Source: Bisporella sp. PMI_857
Taxonomy: Eukaryota > Ascomycota > Leotiomycetes > Helotiales > Helotiaceae
Assembly: GCA_021307315.1 (NCBI GenBank)
Contig: JAJSPD010000223.1
Span: forward strand, 1-18,065
Reading direction: 5' to 3'
DNA length: 18,065 nucleotides
Part shown: in pieces, positions 9,995 through 17,853 of the stretch
Numbering within the stretch: position 1 is the first letter of the stretch
Layout: each line of letters opens with the position of its first letter
Translations under genes and position numbers: made by a program
Notes under the pieces: generated by a model
Told to the model about the DNA's origin: nothing
Seen by the model: the letters and a program-made list of their open reading frames with translations, nothing else
The model's database searches: none

Positions 9995-10190
9995 ATTGAA
10001 AAGCTTGCTTTTCTCTGCTGTAAATTTGTTGGGCGTGGAAAAAGTATCACGTGCACGACCGGGGCTGTGATTAGTTGGAGGATCGGGCTGTGATTGGCTG
10101 GAGGATCGGGCTGTGATTGGTTGGAGGATTGGGCCATGATTGGCTAGAAAAAAGTCTTGTCACGTGTACGGAGAAAGGTCGGACCGAAAG
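9995..10190 (+). repeat. Direct repeat, copy A (expanded)
   Basis: This copy matches 11912-12053. Both start TTGAAAAGCTTGCTTTTC (a palindrome), continue through GGCGTGGAAAAAGTATCACG and CACGTGTACGGAGAAA, and end near GTCGG(A/T)CCGAA. Copy A is about 46 bp longer because it holds three units of a 23-bp tandem repeat (10066-10088, 10089-10111, 10112-10134) where copy B has one. The two copies bracket a 1.7-kb repeat-only interior. They lack TG...CA ends and there is no pol gene, so they are not an obvious LTR pair. Confidence 0.75.
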
Positions 10191-10233
10191 CTGAGCACAG
10201 CGAAATAAGGGGGCTTGGGGGCTTAGCCCCCAA
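10189..10233 (+). repeat. G-rich palindromic cassette, copy 1
   Basis: It reads ACCGAAAGCTGAGCACAGCG, then AAATAAGGGGGC, then the 19-bp hairpin TTGGGGGCTTAGCCCCCAA (10215-10233; two 9-nt arms around one T). Related cassettes follow at 10371, 10490, 11760 and 11816. Confidence 0.75.
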
Positions 10234-10234
10234 T

Positions 10235-10357
10235 AGCTACAGCAGCTACAGGCTCGCAGCTACAGCAGCTACAGGCTCGCAGCTACAGCAGCTACAGGCT
10301 CGCAGCTACAGCAGCTACAGGCTCGCAGCTACAGCAGCTACAGGCTCGCAGCTACAG
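10235..10357 (+). repeat. 23-bp tandem repeat, about 5.3 copies
   Basis: Five identical units start at 10235, 10258, 10281, 10304 and 10327, followed by an 8-nt partial unit. Each unit is two AGCTACAG words, the first followed by C and the second by GCTCGC. The array is sandwiched between palindromic cassettes 1 and 2. The perfect identity suggests recent expansion or homogenisation. The open frame across it is a by-product. Confidence 0.9.
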
Positions 10358-10370
10358 AAACGTCGGACCG

Positions 10371-10417
10371 AAAGCTAAGCGCAGCGAAATAAGGGGGCTT
10401 GGGGGCTTAGCCCCCAA
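10371..10417 (+). repeat. G-rich palindromic cassette, copy 2
   Basis: This 47-nt copy is nearly identical to copy 1 and has the same TTGGGGGCTTAGCCCCCAA hairpin at 10399-10417. Copies 1 and 2 flank the 23-bp array in direct orientation. Confidence 0.8.
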
Positions 10418-10489
10418 AATTGACGTTTTTACAGGCTTTTTCAGGCCTTTTTACGAGCCGTTTACAAGCTGTATAGTACGTTAGCTGCA

Positions 10490-10536
10490 AAAGCTAAGCG
10501 CAACGAAATAAAAAAGTTTAAAAGCTTAACTTTCAA
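10490..10536 (+). repeat. Palindromic cassette, copy 3, diverged only by transitions
   Basis: It aligns without gaps to copy 2 over 47 nt. By eye there are 14 differences, every one G-to-A or C-to-T (GGGGG to AAAAG twice, CCCCC to CTTTC). This is a cytosine-deamination signature, although the changes are not limited to the CpA context classical for RIP. Confidence 0.75.
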
Positions 10537-10630
10537 TTTACAAGCTTTTAAATCATTTACAAGCTCTTGAATCATTTACAGGCTCTTGAATCATTTACAG
10601 GCTTTTAATTTGTTTACAGGCTTCAGGCTA
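10536..10630 (+). repeat. 19-bp tandem repeat
   Basis: Units start at 10536, 10555, 10574 and 10593, each built on ATTTACA(A/G)GCTCTTGAATC, followed by a degenerate unit. Similar units reappear near 11671-11745 on the other side of the 15-bp array, giving the island a mirrored order. Confidence 0.75.
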
Positions 10631-11470
10631 ACATGCTATAAGTCGACATACTACAGGCCAATATACTACAAGCTAACATACTACAAGTTTACAGGCCAAT
10701 ATACTACAAGTCGACATACTACAGTTCGACATGCTACAAGCTAATATGCTATAAATTTATGTACTATATATTTATATGCTACAAGTTTACGTGCTACAAG
10801 CTTACGAACTACAAGTTTATATGCTATAAGTCTACATGCTACAAGCTTACATGCTACAGGCCAATATGCTATAAATCTACGTGCTACAAGTTTACATGTT
10901 ACAAGTTTACGTACTACAAGTCGACATGCTACAGATTTACGTGCTACAAACTTACGTGTTACTTGCTAATATGCTACAAGTTTACATGTTACAGACTAAC
11001 ATACTACAAGCTAACATGCTATAAATTTACGTGCTACAAGTTTACATGTTACAAGTTTACGTGCTACAGATTTACATGCTACAAGCTAACATGCTATAAA
11101 TTTACGTGCTACAGGTTTACATGTTACAGGTTTACGTGCTACAAGTCGACATGCTACAAATTTACATGCTACAAGCTAACATACTATAAGTCGACATGCT
11201 ACAGGCCAATATACTACAGTTTTACATGCTACAGGCCAACATGCTATAAGTCGACATGCTATAGGTCGACATGCTATAGGTCGACATGCTACAAGCTAAC
11301 ATGCTATAGGTCGACATGCTACAGGCTTACATGCAATAAGTCTACATACTACAAGCTTACATGCAATAAGTCTACATACTACAGGCTAACATGCTATAAA
11401 TCTACATGCTATAAGTCTATATACTATAAGCTTACAAACTACGCTTTTACAGGTTTACATATTACAAGTT
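10622..11470 (+). repeat. 15-bp tandem array (minisatellite), about 55 units
   Basis: Units follow the pattern TACATGCTACAAGTT with variable bases (CTACAGGCCAATATG, CTATAAGTCGACATG, CTACAAGTTTACGTG). Because 15 is a multiple of three, one frame (10759-11553) stays open for 264 codons and would encode a pentapeptide repeat CY(K/R)xT. Unit variation is mostly transitions and includes silent and replacement changes alike. The frame is flanked by non-coding repeats, so I do not call it a gene. Confidence 0.9.
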
Positions 11471-11759
11471 TCAGTTTACGTATTATAAATATACAAGTTA
11501 ATTATAAAGTTAATTGTAAAAAGCTCGAGTTTGTAACAATGTATAATTTCTGATTTTCTACACTTGTATTAGCTTAAAGTTTTATATGCTGCTAACTAAT
11601 TAAAAGCATTGTAATGCAACACGTAACAGCAATAAGCTTACAAGCTCCGAGCTTACAAAAAGCTATAATCTTGAATTATTTACAGGTTTTTAAATTATTT
11701 ACAGGCTCTTAAGCGTGCTCTCGACCCTTTTACAGGCTCTTGACCCTGCTTTCGACTCT
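11471..11759. other. Array edge and degenerate 19-bp units
   Basis: AT-rich sequence after the 15-bp array. From about 11671 to 11745 it holds units such as ATTTACAGGTTTTTAAATT and TTACAGGCTCTTGACC that resemble the 19-bp repeat at 10536. No gene was seen. Confidence 0.5.
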
Positions 11760-11791
11760 GAGCGCAGCGAATTTTGGGGGCTTGCCCCTTA
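11760..11791 (+). repeat. G-rich palindromic cassette, copy 4 (shortened)
   Basis: GAGCGCAGCGAATTTTGGGG, then GCTTGCCCC. This is a shortened relative of cassettes 1 and 2, with a hairpin of smaller arms. Confidence 0.6.
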
Positions 11792-11815
11792 TAAACCTTT
11801 TAAAACACGTATATT

Positions 11816-11855
11816 CGAGCGCAGCGAGGCCTGGGGGTTTGGGGGCTTGCCCCCA
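11816..11855 (+). repeat. G-rich palindromic cassette, copy 5
   Basis: CGAGCGCAGCGAGGCCTGGG, then a TTTGGGGGCTTGCCCCCAT hairpin. It carries more GC than the other copies. Confidence 0.65.
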
Positions 11856-11911
11856 TATAAAGCAAGCTTTTTAGTTTAGCACGGGTTTTACGCAACCCGG
11901 GATCCCTAGTT

Positions 11912-12053
11912 GAAAAGCTTGCTTTTCTCTGCTGTAAATTTGATAGGCGTGGAAAAAGTATCACGTGCATGACCGGGGTTGTGATTAGTTGGAGGATTGG
12001 GCCATGATTGGCTAAAAAAAGTCCTGTCACGTGTACGGAGAAACTGTCGGTCC
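11912..12053 (+). repeat. Direct repeat, copy B
   Basis: Second copy of 9995-10190, about 1.9 kb away in the same orientation, with a single 23-bp unit instead of three. It ends at GTCGGTCCGAA. It carries CACGTG at 11963 and 12029, as copy A does at equivalent places. Confidence 0.75.
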
Positions 12054-12180
12054 GAATTCGACTGGGGGAGCTTTAAGCGGTGCATAGAGCTCGGGGCCGT
12101 TTTTTTTTCGCATGCAGAGATGCCTGGAATACAAGGTAAAAATGTTTGGGCGGGGCACGCCCGGTTGCAACCCAGATGAT
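12054..12180. other. Short GC-rich spacer at the edge of the AT-rich block
   Basis: A moderately GC-rich stretch ending with GGGCGGGGCACGCCCGGTTG (12148-12167), an inverted repeat GGGCG/CGCCC around a short loop. Base composition then drops sharply. This could be the left terminus of the following element, but its partner lies outside the window. Confidence 0.35.
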
Positions 12181-12704
12181 AACCGAGGAATTGCCTAATT
12201 AGGAATAGGTGATAAGCGGATCGGTTGATAACCGGTAAACCAATGAGGTTAGCAGAAAATTAAAGTATTCTCGCTTAAATAGGCAACAATAGTGAGTTAT
12301 AACCGGTTGTTGACCGTTTGCTGGATTGGGTTAGCTTAAGTCTTAAGCGAAATCATAGATCGGTTTCCAACCGGTATAAATTCATACTTAGTTCATTTTT
12401 CTTTTCTTTTTTTTTATTAACAATTTAACATTCAGTAAGTAACCAGTTTCAAGCTTTTTGCGTATTACTAGTAGTAGTACGCACTATAAAAGTTAACCGG
12501 TTTATTACTAGTCATAGCGTACACTCGCAATACTAAATGCAAGGTGGACGGTTATACACAACATAGTATAAAACTGTTCTTTAACCGGTTGTCAACTGTG
12601 CTAACGCGTTCTAGTTTGGTTTTCGTTATACAACCTGGAAATTCATTTATGCGAAGTAATATTACCGCTATTTAGTTTCAAATTGGCTTTTAACTGGTTA
12701 GAAT

Positions 12705-13368
12705 ATGTGCGGTGTTTGCAGTAAAAAATGCGAAAATACAGCTGTTTTTCGGAAGCATGTAAAAGTAAGTTTTTTAATTATAAACCGGTTTACAACTGAA
12801 AAACTAAACGTTAACTAGTCTCAGACTTATCTCGAACCCGGCGAATGTGTTACTTTTTCTAAGCGCAAAGGCGGCTTTATAAGCAAGTAAGTAAGCCAGC
12901 AATCGACTAGTATTTTACTGATTGATAACCAGTTTGGAAAAGCGACGTCTGAAAGGCAATCAGTCACTAACTGGTTATCGTATTAAGAAGTACGTAATTT
13001 AACCGGTCACAAAAAAGTGCTTAACTAGTATAAAACTAAAACGACTAACCGAGCAAATGCGGCAGTGGACAATCAGTATGTTCTGCAACTAGTAGTTGAC
13101 TAAAGTCTAACTGGTCTAGAACTAGTACAAGCAATAATGTATTGGTTTTTTTTCAACGTTGTGTTAAAGCAGCTTTTGAAATGTAAGTAGAATACTACTG
13201 GCAAATAACCGGTTTTTAACTAGTTACAGTAAAAAGAAGCAAAAGGACAAGCTATTTATTAATCTGTAGGCTTTTGAAAAAAAACTGATAGTTAACTGGT
13301 TGCTAACCGGTTGTAGGTTTAATAATGCTGACACAGCAATTGTTATCTCTGACGACGATAATAAGTAA
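12705..13368 (+). CDS. Small multi-exon Cys-cluster gene of the AT-rich element
   Basis: Proposed exons: 12705-12764, 12825-12886, 12933 to an unresolved end, 13054-13075, 13126-13182, 13230-13265 and 13317-13368 (stop TAA). The N-terminus reads MCGVCSKKCENTAVFRKHVK (C-x2-C-x3-C and a later His, zinc-finger-like), then TYLEPGECVTFSKRKGGFIS. The C-terminal exons join in matching phase to VFFQRCVKAAFEI, KKKQKDKLFINLFNNAD and TAIVISDDDNK. A basic stretch followed by an acidic end fits a nuclear protein. Donors are GTAAGT or GTATGT in most introns. The junction between the third exon and 13054 does not close cleanly, and another in-frame exon may lie upstream (about 12615-12655, ending LCE). I do not recognise the family. 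No nonsense codon was seen in the joined exons, in contrast to the transposase. Role unknown; self-DNA binding is inference. Confidence 0.55.
12765..12824 (+). other. Intron carrying phased motif pairs
   Basis: 60 nt from GTAAGT to TCTCAG. It holds CCGG (12785) with CTGA (12796), and CTAA (12804) with CTAG (12815), each pair 11 bp apart. Introns 12887-12932, 13076-13125, 13183-13229 and 13266-13316 of the same gene also contain two to four phased cores, which overlap the branch-point region (TTAAC, CTAAC). Confidence 0.6.
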
Positions 13369-14132
13369 AAGACTGGTTATTAACTGGTGTTGAGGGTTTT
13401 TTAGTTAGTAAATATAACTTTTTTCTTTTGTTTTGATAGCTTTTCCGTTATTTATATACTTGTGATATTATTTTCGCGTTGTATACTCGCGAATGCTCGG
13501 TTATAAATCGGATAATTACTAGTTTACGTCCGAGCGTTATAACTTAGCGTTGTAAATTTTTAAAATTGCGCATTTCTTTTTACTATTTCACTTACTTTGC
13601 ACTTTATACTACTTTTACTACTTGTTATTAAGTATATTAAACTATAGCTTTGTTTTGTCGTTAACTAAATTATGTACTTTATATTTGGCTTGCTTTTCTT
13701 TTGGCTAGAAATTATATGATTTTACTATGCGAGCAAATTTGTTAATAGTGCTCGAATGCAGCAAAAAACTCTAAGCACGTTAACTAGTGCTTAACTTATT
13801 AACAACTCGTTGCTAACTAGTAACAGACGATAGAATACAGCAACAAACTTTCGCAAATATACGAAGTGCTATATTGCGAACGATTTTGCTTTTACAATCT
13901 AAGCAGCAGGCAAAAGTGGGCGTACACTTATTGTTTTGCAAAATTACTTTGTAGATTTAGCGTATATTATTTCTACAAATATAAAGTTTCTTCGTATAGC
14001 TAATAGTAATATAGAGCTTTTTATTAAACCCGAGTGCAAAAAGCAGGTACCGTAGTTGTCGATTAGTCGCCAACTCGTGATAGACCGGTAGCGACATATA
14101 AGCCAACAGCATATTTCCGCAATGCTTCCGTT
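13369..14132. other. Non-coding AT-rich segment
   Basis: Holds phased clusters near 13374, 13500-13530, 13784-13820 and 14044-14090. A minus-strand open frame (14226-13957) spans the last cluster; I do not trust it as a gene. Confidence 0.4.
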
Positions 14133-14135
14133 TAG

Positions 14136-14507
14136 TCGTTAACTGATAAACAATCAGTTGTTGAACACTATTCGGCCGCGCCGATTGTCGAATTTGGCTT
14201 TGATGCTGTAGCTTAATTGTCAACAAGTCAGCTACTAGTTGCTGAATACAAGCTTGCTGAACTTTTCTTAGATGCTGCTATTCAGTTGTTAACTAGTAAA
14301 CAACCGGTTGTAGAACACGTGCTCGTAGCTGAAATAGCTGATCAAATTTCTTTTTTATCGCTTTTTTTTTTTTTTTTTTTTACTATTTTGAATAGCAACT
14401 TGTTGCTTACTAGTGAAGTATTGGAAACTCTTAGTTTTTATATAGGAAAGTTTGTCGGATTGCTAGTTTCGGAATTTACAATTAACGATACTATCGTCGA
14501 CGTTTAA
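14136..14507 (+). other. Protein-like open stretch with a duplicated four-site cluster
   Basis: One frame, broken by a TAA at 14214, reads LTDKQSVVEH, later LLVAEYKLAELFLDAAIQLL, LTSKQPVVEH and VLVAEIADQISF, ending at a stop at 14507. The two (L)T(D/S)KQ(S/P)VVEH copies are exactly 150 bp apart and coincide with two four-core clusters, so the peptide repeat could simply reflect the DNA motif. Ala/Glu-rich composition argues weakly for coding. No family recognised. Confidence 0.25.
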
Positions 14508-15292
14508 ACGACAACTCGAACGTTACCGGTTATTAATCGGTTAATTTATAACTTTCCCGAAAGCTTTCTAAACAGCTTTGCAGCTGAAAGGTCGAAACCG
14601 AATGTTAAAAAAAAACCAAACTAAAACTAGTTATCAACTAGTTCACTTGTTTCGTTGCGACGCATAAAAAGCTATACGTTATTTTAGGCTTTTTTGCTTG
14701 TCCGGCGTTTAAAAAGAACAAAATAGTTTATTTTGAATCTAAGTTTTGCTGATTTAATTTCGCTTACATTTTATTAATTAATAATTGTCGCTGTTTCCGT
14801 CGCTTTTTTTTGGTTAGAACTTTCTGAGTGCGACTAAATTTAAACCAATCAGTTACTAGTTTGTTCTAGACAAGAACTGTTTTTTTTATTAAGCTTTTTC
14901 CAACTGTAAAAGACTTGGTGATTTACTTCGTTTTAGAGTTGATGTGTAAGAAAAAACAGTCGATAACCGGTCGTTTACTAGTTGAGAACTAGAAGAATTT
15001 TCGCTCGTATTTGAGTTTTTATTAGAACTTATTAAAATTACCGGTTGTGCTTTAGTTTTATTATTAAGCTTTCGAATATAACGATTTTTTTTTTAATAGC
15101 GTTCAATAGTCGTTTAGAAGGACTTTTATTACTTCAACTATGTTTAACACCCGAAAAAAACCAGGTTGTAACTGAATGAATTTCACGAGTATCAATGTTT
15201 TGGGCGCTAAACTAGTTAGCAACCGGTTAACAACTTTTTGATTACTGGATAATACTTTTTTAGTGCAGTTAACTAACTTTGATGAATTTTAT
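14508..15292. other. Non-coding AT-rich segment with motif clusters
   Basis: Clusters at about 14525, 14627-14641, 14966-14991, 15041, 15162 and 15212-15248. Several poly-T runs. No gene seen. Confidence 0.4.
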
Positions 15293-15990
15293 TTAATTTG
15301 TTTTCCGATAAATCGACTCGAAAGTGTTGGTGTAATGCTGTACAACAGTAAAAAACTCTGAATTTATTGAACTATAGTGTTTATTAAAGCTTTTAAGAAT
15401 CAGTTGACAATTGTATCGGCGAGTAAAGTTTCGTACTTTTTTGTTTAGATCAGTTTTCAACCGGTTAAAGAGTAGTTGGATTTTTTTACAAGATTTTAAT
15501 TTTGAAATAGCTTTAATGTCGTAATACAATAGATAGCTTTGAAATATACGGATATTTCGTTTAAAATGAACTAAGCAATAAATCAATACGTGAAAAATAT
15601 GCTGTTGCTAAGTTCGCTGAAAGTCGAAAGAATAAAGATATGCGCTAAGGCTTTAACCGGTTAGTAACTAGTAAAAGACTAAAGCATAACTAAACATACT
15701 ATACGCTTGTTTTTTACACATATCAGCTAAAAACTTTTGAAATCCGGAATTGTAAATATGCTCGAATTGAATTAATTGACCTGTAACTTTTAACAAGTTC
15801 CGAAATAATATTCCGAACGCTTTTTTATATATTTTTTCCGTATTTCGATTAACGTAAATCCGAGCTACAGTAAATGCTACAAATAGTAGAAATTTTGTTA
15901 AATACTGAATAAAAACTAGTTAAAGACCGGTTTACACTTACATTTTTGACCGTTATTATTGAAATACTTAAATACAATTTTATTGATTTT
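15293..15990 (-). pseudogene. MULE-type transposase fragment, degraded
   Basis: Minus-strand pieces: 15990-15942, a short GTAAGT...TTCAG intron (15941-15905), 15904-15700 (FLLFVAFTVARIYVNRNTEK, then LLKVTGQLIQFEHIYNSGF, QKFLADMCKKQA), a GTATGT...TACTAAC...CCTTAG intron (15699-15645) and 15644-15293 (AYLYSFDFQRT, stop, QQHIFHVLIYCLVHFKRNI, then FTVVQHYTNTFESIYRKTN). The order AR-x-(F/Y)-x-N, ADMC, C-x2-H-F-K-R-N and TNxxES matches a fungal Mutator-like DDE transposase as I know it: D in ADMC, C-x2-H insert, E in TNTFES. Damage: in-frame TAG at 15610-15608, a one-base phase mismatch across the second intron, and the first catalytic Asp region not found. Both introns contain phased motif clusters. 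Confidence 0.55.
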
Positions 15991-17002
15991 CTGTAAATAC
16001 GTTTAAAAGTTATATTTATTTAAATAAACTTTAGTCGTATAAATTTACAGCTTGTTTATGTGTAAACAACAAACAAACTAATTTTTATCGCTGTCGTCAA
16101 TAATTTTTTGTATATATACATTTTTATGTATATGTTGTTGATTGTATTTATATACGACATTTACTACTAGTTAGTAACGCGTTTAAAACCGGTTGTAAAC
16201 TAGTTAAAAGTTTGTTGCTTACTAACAAAGTCTGTTTTTTGTAAATATTGTGTAAGCTGTAAAACGCGAATATAATAACGCTATAAATCGTGTTATTAAG
16301 TAATAAATAAATATTAAAAACAAAAAAAACATTGTTATTTTCTAAATATTTCGCTATTTGCGGACTGCGAAAAAATTTACTTGCTTAAATAAAAATCCAA
16401 GGTTTCGCTATATTTACCGGTAAAAAACTAGTAACTATTCGGTTGAAGACTAGTTATATATCTTTTGTTAATGTTAATAAGTTGTAAGCTTTTATTAAAG
16501 TAGTAATTTCTTTGAAAATTCGTTGCGGCGTTTTGTAGATAGCGGCGGAAAATAGTATATAGTTTTTAACTTAGAAAAATACTTAAAGATATAGATTTAA
16601 ATCTTGTGGAACAATAAACGCAATTTTATATAACATAAAATTTTTTAATAGCTAGTTGCGCTTTGAACGTGAATTTCTACTATTTGCTAATCAGTATAGT
16701 TTTTTACCGGTCAATAACTAGTTAACTACTACTTACTGCATGTATTTCTGCTCGCTTTTATTTTTTTATTGTACTACAATATCGAATTGCTCGTTTTTCG
16801 CGTGAAATAAACAATGTCTGAAAATATTATGCGTTAAATACATAAAATGCTTTAAAATCATTTTAATAATAATAAATTCCATTATTCGATCGATATTTTA
16901 AACATTCGACATTATATTAAAGTGTACTTGTTAGCTGTAACTAGTTAGCAACTAAATGGCGTTTAAAAACTGACTAGTTACGAATCAGATTTGTCGAGCT
17001 TT
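15991..17002. other. AT-rich segment, possibly with further decayed transposase exons
   Basis: Very AT-rich with clusters at 16167-16203, 16417-16453, 16708-16730 and 16941-16980. On the minus strand around 16375-16321 a frame reads FFRSPQIAKYLENNN, which could be an upstream transposase exon, but no splice structure could be fixed. Confidence 0.3.
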
Positions 17003-17320
17003 TTAAAACAGTTTTTCCGGTACATTTTCTATATAGTTTGCATGGCCGATTTTCGAAATAGTTCTTTTGCAAAGTAAATATAAGCTTTCTGTTAATCGAT
17101 ATTTTTCAGAATTTTGTTTTTGTAATGCTGGGTTTACAACTAGTTCTTGTTTAGTTGTTTCTAGTAATAAAAACCATGTATTGTCAACTTTGGTATAATT
17201 TGTGAACTGTCGCAATTGAGAATAAAGAAAAAAACAAATTTTGATTCCAGAATATTCAAATTTAGTCAAATGTACTGTAGCATTATTAAGCAGATCGCTT
17301 TTAACATTTCTGTGATTCAA
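17003..17320 (-). CDS. Hypothetical protein fragment, 105 residues
   Basis: An open minus-strand frame with balanced, protein-like composition (FEYSGIKICFFLYSQLRQF, DNTWFLLLETTKQELVV, YRLTESLYLLCKRTI). It precedes the transposase pieces on the same strand, so it may be an N-terminal transposase exon or another element gene. A motif cluster (CTAG near 17139, TTAG, CTAG) lies inside it, which is unusual if clusters avoid exons; part of it may be an intron. Family not recognised. Confidence 0.3.
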   Translation of the reverse strand: MNHRNVKSDLLNNATVHLTKFEYSGIKICFFLYSQLRQFTNYTKVDNTWFLLLETTKQELVVNPALQKQNSEKYRLTESLYLLCKRTISKIGHANYIENVPEKLF

Positions 17321-17853
17321 TTTTTTTTTTTCGAATTAAATTTGCAACTAGTTAGTAAACAGTCTTAAACTAGATAAAGATTAGTACTATACATTTTATG
17401 CATTTGTTCGATTTCTTTTTTTAACGTTTTTTGACATTAATAATATAAAGAACTTTATTATTTGAGCTTTTAAGGGTATTTTGGCATTGTAATATGATGG
17501 CGAATATTATTAGTCGCATATTGAGATTGACTTGTACGTCGCGTTATATATTGAAAAGTTGAAGTAAAATCAATTGTATCAACTACATTTGGATTGGCTT
17601 ATAACTAGTTAGCGACAAGTTTATAAAAAGTCTACAACTGGTTAAGTTGTTTATATACTTCGTAGTTGGAAAACTACTGCTTTTTCCAACTAGTAAAGCT
17701 TTCACTTTGACTAAGTCAAAACAATACTATTATTTATTATAAAAGTAAAATAATTGCAATTGAATGCATTAGTCGAAAAATGTACTGCTTTTTTTTTATT
17801 TTGTAAAAGTTTTGCTATGCAATTGTAAAGTATGCTATTTTGCTACTATTTTT
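17321..17853. other. Non-coding AT-rich segment with the longest phased clusters
   Basis: Contains the four-core cluster 17348-17384 and the five-core cluster 17594-17641. No gene seen. Confidence 0.45.

Noticed and set aside
10235..10357. CRISPR-like array
   Set aside because: The 23-bp units are directly abutting with no unique spacers, and the sequence is fungal.
10759..11553. 264-codon CY(K/R)xT repeat protein
   Set aside because: The frame is a direct consequence of a 15-bp tandem unit inside a repeat-only island, with no start context, promoter or non-repeat domain.
9995..12053. LTR retrotransposon bounded by the two direct repeats
   Set aside because: No TG...CA termini, no primer-binding site recognised and no gag or pol remnants between the repeats.
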